64,000 bases of DNA from Novakomyces olei (taxonomy: Eukaryota > Ascomycota > Novakomycetes > Novakomycetales > Novakomycetaceae). The position numbers and the translations under genes are program-made. The notes beneath the pieces are model-generated. The model saw only the letters and a list, made by a program, of their open reading frames with translations, made no database searches and was not told the DNA's origin. The stretch covers positions 496,501 to 560,500 of the forward strand of contig JADEYG010000012.1 in the NCBI GenBank assembly GCA_016906335.1. Direction: 5' to 3'. Below, in pieces: positions 22,782-32,351 of the stretch (its first letter is position 1; each line of letters starts with the position of its first letter).

Positions 22782-23358
22782 CTACTTGTTGAGAACGATG
22801 GCATCGTACTTTTGCTTGAACCATTTGATCGTATCAGCCGGGCGTACACGGTGAGACGCTCCGATCTTGGCCGTCTTGGCCTTTCGCTTGGCGACACGCG
22901 CTCCAGGGCGGTCCATTATAACATAGAAATCCATGCCGTAAATTCCGATACTAGGATCATACTTGATACCCAAATCGATGTGCTCTTGGATACCAAAGCC
23001 AAAGTTGCCAGTCTCAGAAAAGTTGTGACGCAACAGCTCGTATTCCTTCACCTTAAGTCCGCGTTCGAGAATTTCCTCGGCCTTGGGTCCACGTACGGTT
23101 ACGTGCACGGAGATCTTTTCATTACGGCGGATACCAAAGGTACGTACAGTGTACCGGGCTTTATAGTGTCAGTATGGCAATCCGTATATTTACTCGACGA
23201 TGCTAGTTACCTTTTGAATAGACTGGTGTCTGGCCAGAAAGCTGTTCCAATACTTTCGCAGCACGAGTAAGCCGATCACCGGACTCTCCAACGCTGATGT
23301 TGAGCACCAGCTTGGAGATACGCAGGTCGCGCATCGTATTTGCCTCTTTTGCCGCCAT
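22782..23358 (-). CDS. RPL11: 60S ribosomal protein L11 (uL5)
   Basis: Minus-strand exons 23358-23211 and 23158-22782, with a 52-bp intron, give 174 residues. uL5 lies in the central protuberance with the 5S RNP. The first exon begins [20 protein letters not shown] and contains the conserved [19 protein letters not shown]. The junction reads [19 protein letters not shown], as in other eukaryotes. The second exon continues with [17 protein letters not shown] and ends in the usual [10 protein letters not shown]-type tail. A TTAGGGTAGGGTA motif lies about 70 bp upstream, as at RPS16. Confidence 0.97.
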
Positions 23359-23423
23359 TGCTGCTGTGTGTTAATCGCTGGCCGTGTCGAGTCTGTTTGT
23401 GGTCAGTTACAACTAGATAGTCA

Positions 23424-23439
23424 CCTTACCCTACCCTAA
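23424..23439 (-). promoter_or_regulatory. TTAGGGTAGGGTAAGG motif upstream of RPL11
   Basis: Read on the minus strand, this is TTAGGGTAGGGTAAGG, 66-81 bp before the RPL11 ATG. It shares TTAGGGTAGGGTA with the RPS16 promoter. The surrounding 23359-24046 (divergent with eIF3j) shows no other gene. Confidence 0.55.
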
Positions 23440-24046
23440 TGTACTCGCTATAATAAAGATAATGTAGTCTGAGCGTTTTATTGTGCGTAATATTGTGTTG
23501 ATAATCGTGCGTATATGTAATAAATACTCCACATTAAATATGGTTGGTTCACAATCGCGAAATTTCACAGTAATAAATATTATTTGTATCGCTTCAGAGA
23601 CGAAGCGATCTACCCTTCATAGTCATTGGGGCCAACGCCTTGAATGCTTGATTGTTCTAGGCGTGCAGTTTATGTGTGAATCGATCAATTCAATATCTTT
23701 ATACAGCGACGCTGATTTGGCATTGTAGTATATTTTTTCGCTTGAGTTTGCAAAAAGTTGTGCAAGTGTACATTGTAATGTCTCCAAAGACTTGAAGGCC
23801 ATAGAATAATACGGTAAAGTTCGAGACATAAAAAAGATAGTGCTATATGCAAAATAAAACACCAAAAAAGACGTTGCCAGTAAATCTGTTTGTTTTGATT
23901 TCTATACGATCAAACTCTATCTATCCTCTTCGCATTCTAGTGAGTTTGGTGACATATCCGAATAATATTAATATTAATAAAATTCGTAAATATAGCAAAG
24001 AAAGCGAAGCGTAAAAGCGCGCAACAAAAATTAATTGACTCGAGCA

Positions 24047-25163
24047 ATGGAGGAAGATTGGGGTAGAATAGTATTGCCTTTATACCAACTAACAAAGTCA
24101 GAGTCGTACTATGCTACCGCTTCGTCGGCGGCGCCAGTCGCGCCCAAAACAAGCGGTCGCTTCGATGACGAAGAAGACGACGACGAAGGAGTCTTGGTAT
24201 GCTTGACCTGTACATTATGATATTTACCTGTCAAGGATTCGTGGGACGTACAATTAGACGAAAAGCAGCCAGCTTCAGTGCCGGCGCCAAAACCTAAAAA
24301 AAAGGCTTCACTTGGCGAGAAAATTGCTCTACGAGAAAAGCAAGAACAAGAACGGCAGCAGGCCCTTGCTGAGGCAAATGTAATTCATTGAAGAAAAGGA
24401 AATATGAAAGGAACTAGTGGAATATAGACAAAGCTGAATAAAGCGAGTGCGCGGAAAACCGGAAAATAAAATAAAATAAATACTGATTAAAAAATAAACT
24501 ATTCGCGACGACGGTGAAAAGAAACTGGCGTGTTCATACTAACACCTATAGAAAGAAGAAGATCCAGCTGTGCGCCAAAAGCGAATGCGTGAAGCACAGT
24601 TACGCTCGGATTTACAAAATGCTGCTGATTTGTTTGGAGGAATAGCGCTCGATGAGGCCCCAGCACCATCCTCAGCGGCCCCGAGGGAGCGTAGCGCTGG
24701 AGACGATCTTTTTGACGTTGGCTCTGATGATGATGATGACAATAATACTACAAACGCCAAGGCTTCCCAAAAGCTGACTGAACAAGAAGCTCTTTCCTTT
24801 GGCTTGGCTCCTCAAAGGAGCATCTCGACACCTAAATCCAAAAAAGACTTTGATGAAATTCGGGACTTGCTCTTAAAGCAGCTCCCCGATGCTTCCCGTT
24901 CACCGCACTATTTACCGTTCCTGCAAGATTTATTCCGTGGTCTCTGTACCCCACTGTCGAGTGACGATGTGCGGGCTTGTACATCGAAACTAAATGCCCT
25001 TTCAAACGATAAAGCGCGGGCTGAAAGCCGAGTTGGAGGCGCTGGTAAAAAGAAAGGGGCGCCAAAGCCTGTCGGTCCTAAAGCCCCCATTTCCGGAAAG
25101 GCCAACAGCAAGATGGACGCGTATGCTGACGATTATGGCGACGATTTCGATGATTTTATGTAG
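24047..25163 (+). CDS. EIF3J: Translation initiation factor eIF3 subunit J (Hcr1)
   Basis: Exons 24047-24196, 24236-24379 and 24552-25163 give 301 residues. eIF3j binds near the mRNA entry channel of the 40S subunit and assists initiation, recycling and rRNA processing. Diagnostic parts are the acidic N-terminal GRFDDEEDDDEGVLDSWD, the KKKASLGEKIALREKQ helix, the KKDFDEIRDLLLKQL...HYLPFLQDLFRGL core and the C-terminal DDYGDDFDDFM. A further 39-nt segment inside the first exon (from GTAGAA after codon 5 to a CAG preceded by CTAAC) looks like an in-frame intron. Its removal would give MEEDWESYY and a 288-residue protein that better matches the family start (DDW followed by acidic or Ser residues). 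Confidence 0.92.
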
Positions 25164-25766
25164 CTTGGGCATTTAATGAGCATTGATTATAGAGTGGCCG
25201 GCCTGCTGCATGTAGCTATATTTGACTTGAGTATTCACGTGTGGTATTGAACGCCAAATGTATCTGAAGTCTGCCTGTCGTGCAGCTATAATAGAGTCTA
25301 TATCGGTATAAATAAATAAACCATCTAGATACCGGCAGTCGTATGGATATGTCGCCTTTTACGGTATTACGACCGACGTTTATGATCCTGAAGGCATAAG
25401 AAAATGAACTGCTGAATTATAAACCATGAAATTGTTTCGTCACGGGAAATTGATTACTAAATCGAATGAATCTAGCAAGGACAAAAGGCATTGGTAGCAA
25501 GCCTAGCAAGTACGGTACCTAGTAGCGCAAGTGAAATGGCAATAATAAAACCCAATGCTTATAAAAGAATAAAACAAAACACGGTGATGACAACAGCGAC
25601 GGCAGTATCAGCCAAACCAGCATCTACAATCAAGGACTGTGCGGTGGAACTTTGTACAAATTGGCATGAATTACTAAAGCAATACATTGAACTCAACCTT
25701 GTGCGTGTACAAAAATCAGGCAACCCCCAAATATCGAAAACACAAGTCGGTATGAAGCAAAGGGTA
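25164..25766. other. Convergent intergenic region
   Basis: 3' flanks of eIF3j and the FYVE-type gene. An open plus-strand frame near 25491-25772 shows no family resemblance and overlaps the 3' end of the opposite gene. No feature is called. Confidence 0.35.
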
Positions 25767-26330
25767 TCATGACGCAGGAGCATTACTCCGCTGTTGTTGA
25801 GAGTGTTTACGAAAACAGCCTCGGCAGACGGGAAAAATTGAAGCGTTAGTGCGCTTGTCTTCTTGATAATAATCATAAGCAATATCATTAGGCCCGAGAG
25901 GCAGACGTTGCCCTGTACATTTTTTACAAAACACTTTACCGCACCCGCGGCAGTGTCGTTTGACAACGAGCAATGGAGTAAACTTTCTTTTACACGTGGG
26001 ACAGCTGCTTACAATCAGCTTGTTTTCCCAAGGGATTTTAGGTTTAATATCTGGACCCAAGAAGAATATACGCGTGCGCCGGGCTCCTAGAGCCGCCGTT
26101 TGCTGTAAATAAGACATGCCTGAAATGTTTCCACTGCCGGACTGGTCTCTGCCTCCGCTGGACAGCGCGTGATGGTAGCTTGGGGGTATATGCCGAGCCC
26201 CCATACTGTACCGTGGTAAAGGCTCGGCCTCGTGGTCCTCAAAATGGACCATACCACCGTCCCCGTCATGAACAAAAACCCGGTTATCGCCGTCCGCGGC
26301 CGTTGGCACTTCATCACGGATCGTAGCCAT
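25767..26330 (-). CDS. Small FYVE-type zinc-finger protein
   Basis: Using the ATG of MATIRDEV the frame gives 187 residues. It remains open upstream to about 26420 without another ATG. The C-terminal half is a FYVE-like zinc finger: CPTCKRKFTPLLVVKRHCRGCGKVFCKKC, a spacer with DIAYDYYQ, then a final CRGC pair. FYVE domains bind phosphatidylinositol 3-phosphate on endosomes through an R-x-x-H-C-R motif, and here the corresponding block is VVKRHCRGCG. The canonical WxxD is not clear (WENK is at the right place), so lipid binding may be weaker or altered. The N-terminal half is disordered and Gly/Ser-rich. The upstream exon structure is uncertain. Confidence 0.7.
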   Translation of the reverse strand: MATIRDEVPTAADGDNRVFVHDGDGGMVHFEDHEAEPLPRYSMGARHIPPSYHHALSSGGRDQSGSGNISGMSYLQQTAALGARRTRIFFLGPDIKPKIPWENKLIVSSCPTCKRKFTPLLVVKRHCRGCGKVFCKKCTGQRLPLGPNDIAYDYYQEDKRTNASIFPVCRGCFRKHSQQQRSNAPAS

Positions 26331-28138
26331 ATTTTGATGAGACGAGCGGCTCGTATCGGCCTTTGCTCTTGTATATGCAATACTTTTGTCTGCGCGAGCG
26401 CGCGCCTTTGGCGCGCGCACTTGTTGTATATTATTATGTCCTTTTGCTTCTCAAATCTCGTGCGAGCAGGGGACCGGCAGGTTTGTCTGTCCTCCGCCCC
26501 GAAGCGATTCTTCCACTGGACAATCGGGGTAGAAGATATATGCGCAACTGCCTTTTCTGCCTCGTCTTCAAATCCTCCGTCCGGGTCAAGTGTCCTGGCC
26601 GCCCGTCACAGTGGTGGGGGCAATTTCCTTGTTTTTTTCCTTTATATTTACAAGGCTTAATGGGCAGGACACATGTCTACTTTTGTAATGCGCATAAAAC
26701 AAACGTTATTGTATTAGGTAATTAAGGGCACCGAGGATGATATAATGATGGAAAGAAAGGCGGTTGGTTTGGTAGCAGAATTACAATGTGGGCGGGCGCG
26801 GTTTAGTGCGGGCGCTATACACGGAGCTTTTTCTCGTGGTCGGCTTATATGGAAAGTACGCTTTAACCGGGTTTCGTGTACAGCCAAGTCCATGTCCACT
26901 CTTGTCTATTACCCTCACATATACTGTGTCTGTCATTGTTGGCTTATGCGCCTTCTCGCAGCCATCCGCATCTGTTTATTATGATCGTGTGCACTAACCA
27001 GATTTGGATCGCTGTTTCTATCTGCGTAGTATATGCACGCACATGCAATTCTGCTGGAATATTACTTGAACATTGACCTGTTTTAGATCGGGTTCTATTA
27101 ACCCTTTCTCGGTTTCTAGGGTTTATTTGTGTTTGCCTTTCTGTGTCGGCCCGCGGCCAGGCCAAGGTCTGTACGGCTGTGCAGTTTGCTGGTAGGCGCG
27201 CAATATACAGCCCAATGTACTACTGTTGAAAAATTTTGCACGTACTTTTGTTTATTGTTTGTTATATATTTGTTCTTTGGGGATGGTACACTGTAATCTT
27301 TCTTACATAATGTGCACACACGACATAATAGACCGTGACGTACCCGTCGCATTGCTGTAGAATGAATACATATTATTTACAATTATTCCGCGTCCACTCT
27401 TATGAGCCGGCAATGGACGCAACATCGGCTCGGTATGTTTGTAGACTCTTCATCTTTTCAAATCCGTCAACTGAATCTTTCCGAGTGGAAACTTGTAATA
27501 TACCCAGATTTAGTTAACAAACTAGTACAACGGTGATATATATGCCTCTTGTAGAATAGTAACAGAACGAAATGAACACAAAATATATATACGAAGACTG
27601 CCAGTTGCGTCTGTGGGTGCTGCTATTGTTTGTTTACGCGAGCCTTGGATATAGATCACTCAAAGCGTGGCATGCATACTGCTTCCACATGGACATTCAA
27701 GGAAACAGATAGACTGCCTAAAAGACCATACGCAATAAACAAACGACAAATGTCTAAACTCGTGATATGACTAGCAGAGCCGGATCTATATGACACGCAC
27801 ATGACACTGGCCCCAACTCTGACCAACGAAAAATAAATAAATAAAAAACCGGATCTACTAGAAAGATGTTGGCGCACTACAAACTACTAAACTGATCATT
27901 AATGATGTGTAAACATATATTGAAAGAAGCATGTATATACAATTGACAGTCATCCCTGATTCCCAAAACCAAATGCCATAATTAAACCCGAAAATGATTC
28001 ATAAACCCGGAATCAGTGAACAAGTCACTTGTAACCAGATCACATTCTTCTAATTGGGATCCATTGACGATAAAGTTCAGACGAGGACCACTAAAGAGCC
28101 GAAACTCGCAAGAGCTCAAAAGCAATAGATTAAGCTTC
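26331..28138. other. 1.8-kb intergenic stretch without a recognisable gene
   Basis: Several frames of 60-140 codons occur on both strands but none carries a motif or family resemblance I can support. On the minus strand around 26440-26600 a frame reading like PDGGFEDEAEKAVAHISS is open and lies just upstream of the FYVE gene, so it may be an unassigned 5' exon. A TTCTAGGGTTTATT telo-box-like sequence lies near 27113-27126. No tRNA or repeat is seen. Confidence 0.35.
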
Positions 28139-28575
28139 TTACAGCTCCTGGGATTGTTTCTTGTCGCCTTTACCAGACTTGGCAGGCAAAAGATTCGAGT
28201 GAATGCCAGGAATTACACCACCCTGAGCAATGGTTACGTGGCCGAGCAACTTATTCAACTCCTCGTCGTTGCGGATGGCCAACTGCAAATGTCGGGGAAT
28301 GATACGGGCTAATGTAAGTAAAAAAATGATATTTAAGGTAGCATACTCTTCTTGTTATCACGGGCGGCGTTACCAGCCAACTCGAGAATTTCAGCTGCAA
28401 GATACTCCAAAACGGCAGCCAGGTACACAGGTGCACCGGCACCAATACGTTGAGCATAGTTTCCCCGGCGCAACAGACGGTGAACACGACCAACTGGGAA
28501 AGCCAACCCGGCCTTCGCAGAGCGCGATTGTGCAGACTTGCTTGCAGCAGCAGCTTTTCCTCCTTTTCCAGACAT
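28139..28575 (-). CDS. Histone H2A with SQEL C-terminus
   Basis: Minus-strand exons 28575-28347 and 28308-28139, with a 38-bp intron, give 132 residues. The N-terminus [20 protein letters not shown] and the fold segment [20 protein letters not shown] are standard. The junction restores [20 protein letters not shown]. The protein ends SQEL, the H2A.X-type SQ motif phosphorylated by ATM/ATR-family kinases after DNA damage, which in fungi is carried by the major H2A. It is divergent from H2B, the usual histone pair layout. A TATAAATA box lies at 28630-28637, about 60 bp upstream. Confidence 0.97.
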
Positions 28576-29216
28576 TTTGTGATAAAAGATGTATGTGAAT
28601 TTGTTGGATTTGTTGTGGGGGGATGGGGATATTTATACTCAAGCTGTATCAAAATTATCCGATCAGAAAGAGACCAAAATATACACGAAAATGGGTACAT
28701 TTTAATTACTTAATTATTTATTGTGCTGTATTGGAATTATCCGATCACAAGGAGACCAAAATATACACGAAAAAGGGTACATTTTTCGTTACTTAAATTA
28801 TTTATGCTCCTTTAGGACGAAAATACTAAGCTTATGTACTTAGCATGTATGGCGCGAGTAAACTTGTATTTGGTAAAGCGTTCGTAGATGAGCGCTTTCA
28901 AACCATTTCGATGTGTCTAGTACGAGCATTGGAAGTGATGGCCATAGTTCATTGTAACCGAATGCTTCATGGTGCTCATTTGGCTAAGCTATGTATTTTC
29001 ATCTTTGTACAAAATAAATATATAAGTCACAAATATGCAATTCGAAGACGTAATATTTATCTGTTTGTTTACTTGTTTATTTACACATTCTACACGTATA
29101 CGCAAATCAGGGTAAGGGTTTGTGATATGGAGAGGGCGCGCTCCCTTTAAATAGAGCGGCGCGTCGCCTCCCGGTAAAGATCAACTCTATCGCAGACAAT
29201 TTCATACTCTGTTACA
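28576..29216. promoter_or_regulatory. Bidirectional H2A-H2B promoter
   Basis: The 641-bp region between divergent histone genes contains a TATAAATA box for H2A (28630-28637, minus), a TTTAAATAG element near 29142 for H2B, an AGGGTAAGGGTT telo-like element near 29109-29120, and a direct duplication at 28653-28805. Coordinated S-phase control is expected for such pairs, but I see no proven cell-cycle box. Confidence 0.6.
28653..28805. repeat. Direct duplication of about 70 bp in the histone promoter
   Basis: Copies lie at about 28653-28721 and 28735-28805. Both contain AATTATCCGATCA, GAGACCAAAATATACACGAA, GGGTACATTTT and ATTACTTAA-type blocks in the same order, with a few substitutions. Confidence 0.9.
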
Positions 29217-29677
<461 letters not shown>

Positions 29678-32351
29678 TGTTGTTTTTTGATTTATGTCGC
29701 ACTATTTGCCTGGGAATTATACGGATAGGGTGATGTTGACTTGTACATAATTAAATTGGCTCCTGCCTCCGTATTTTCAGTCATACATATAAATGGTTCA
29801 TTACACATTCGACTTTTAACCAAATGTAAAGTACTTTGTATTTTGCAGTGCTGACTTTGATGTTTATATAGTCATGTAGCGCGAGTGTTTGATGTAAATA
29901 TTTTTTTTTGTAACATGCTGGGTTCACATTGGTCTACTCGCGTCTAGGCAATTTTGAGGCAATGATATTTTTATGTCTCCGATCGAGATAGTTAAATTTG
30001 GTCTAAGCATTCGTACTCTTGTGCCGAACCAGGCTACAGGTCCGCGAGACTTGTATGGCTACGTTGATTATGCTGAAAATATGCAACAATAATAATGTTA
30101 AATCGTTAGTGTATAGGACGCGGTCAATAGAGAAGAGAGACGCTTGGGAATATTTTGTTTTTTTTTTCATATCGTCCGTGCGTCGGTACTAATACCTTAT
30201 CTGGAAATCACTTGCGTGTATTTGAAGGCAAGTCGCTTTTTAACACTATAAGAGTGGATGATGTACTATTTTATGAGACGTGTAAACGTGTTATGGGTTC
30301 TTGAATGCTGTCTTTTTCAATTCAGAGCATGAAAAGTTGGACAAGGATAAAAAAATGATTATCTGCGCTGATGTTATGTTGTATTGTTCACTTGTAATCC
30401 TATATTCGTGTATTAATTGCATGTAGACACTGGCAACAATCTGTGTTTGGCTTTCTATTTAGCTTGATGTTTTGAATTCGCATATGTTGGTTCCTCTAGA
30501 AATGGCTATATGTTCCGATCCTGTAGATATGTAATTAAATATCGGCAACGGCACCATTTGTATTTGGAACATTTGGGAGCTATTTTGTGAATAGGATAAA
30601 GCAAGTATTGGAAACCATTAGAATTACAGCTGTTCTTGTTTCGGTATGTGAGTTTGATTAATTTTATAGAATATCAGCGAATAATGAAATTAGGGTTTTG
30701 TCCTTCCAATGCCTACGTTATAGAACGATCAGACTAGTGGGATAAAGAATGAAAATAAGTACAAGGAGACAAGTGGTGAGATTGAACAGTCAATCTTTTG
30801 AGCGACTATGATAAACCGACAGAATGAATGCACATGGAACTTTTCACGTGCCCGAGAATAAAAGTATATGGATATAAATGAAAGCATCCAAACCGTAATA
30901 CTTTTAACTTCTTCATTACTTGCTGCATGCTGGTCTTCCCCGCATTTTCGGTCTCCTTATAAGTCTTGAATTACTTTGGCGACGGGTAAAAAGCTGCTGC
31001 TCGGCCGGGTAGGCCAATGCCTACAAGGAACAACTTTTTTCAATATATAAACAAATTATCAGATTAGTAGAGTACAAATCTTATTTGTTGTGTGCCTAGT
31101 CTTGAGCCAAAATTATCTGATCTTTTTCCGAAATAGACATCTTCGCCCTGCAGACGGCTTTTGACGACTCTATTTTTGTCGTGTTTGCTGACACCAAGAA
31201 GCAAAGCTTGAGCCTAATTTGTGGAGAGCCATAGTATTCGAATTATTTAAATAGTGTACACGATTGCCTGCGCTACAATAGTTCAAACGTACCGGGACAG
31301 TGGCCGTATTAAAATACGCCATTCACTTATAGCACGTGCATAGCGCGATCAGGTTTCAATTATATATAGGCCGCGCGGGTCGTCATTAAAGAATACTACA
31401 GAAAGAACAAGGTACTGGAAAAAAAGAGGGACAAGAATTGAGCGCGGTGCGGTGTGGCTTTTCCTTGACGCCGCTCGTCAGGTCCAATCCACCGGGCTGG
31501 TTACAGCGCAATAGGCACGCACATACAAATTCGCAATAAATAAACAAATAATAATTAATTAATAATTAAATAATTAAATAATTTACGACGACATTAATTA
31601 TACTTGGAATACTACTCTGATCCCAAGTCAGGGCTTTGCCGACAAATGCAAATCAGCGACGGCATTACATACTGAAAGCACAAGAACAGGAAACGGCAGT
31701 ATACGGCCGCGGCTATTTTATCGACACACTCTCAAGCTGATTATCGCTACATTTCAATTTGCATACTCAGCGACTGGTCGATCAGTTCCAAGGTACCGTC
31801 AACGCTAACACGGGACAAACTCTCTATACCCAAGCCAAAATTCCGGAGCATAGGAACGTACAACGGACGGAAAGCAACTAGCAAAATTAAAAAGGCAAAG
31901 TGTGGATTTGAAGCGACTCCCGGCACGCTGGACCGGTATCTGTGTGGGAAATATTTGTTGGGGTTGAACGGAAAAATTACTGGGAGAGGAGCATTTCGCA
32001 TACAGAGGCAAACGGTACAGAGCCGTGTGGAAAAAAGGGGCAAGGGTCCTCATTGGGCTTTGCTTGTCTATCAATATATACTTGAAGCCTGTATAATATT
32101 TGTTTGTTTACTGATCGTGTATTTGGTACCTGGGCGCTGATTGATTCCTTGTAACTGGGTTGATTCTACGGTCGACAATACCCGAACTTCAAAAAATTTT
32201 ATTTTTATTTTTCTGTATTGTGTGAATATTTGTGAGGAACATCGCGCACGCGTGACCTTTTCTGCTGTGCTCGGCTCATTGTGCGAAAAAAAGCGTGGGC
32301 GCTCCCCTTATCGTATTCCAAACAATTCCCGACAAAATCGAATCAAGTGAT
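29678..32351. other. 2.7-kb non-coding region upstream of the zinc regulator
   Basis: This is the longest gap in the window. No frame with family resemblance, no tRNA, snRNA or 5S gene and no long repeat was found. It is AT-rich with scattered short ATG frames near 31750-32140 that could be upstream frames of the following gene. I did not find a clear ACCTTNAAGGT zinc-response element by eye. Confidence 0.4.

Noticed and set aside
31747-32074. Overlapping frames upstream of the zinc regulator
   Set aside because: No conserved content. They may be chance frames in a long leader or promoter.
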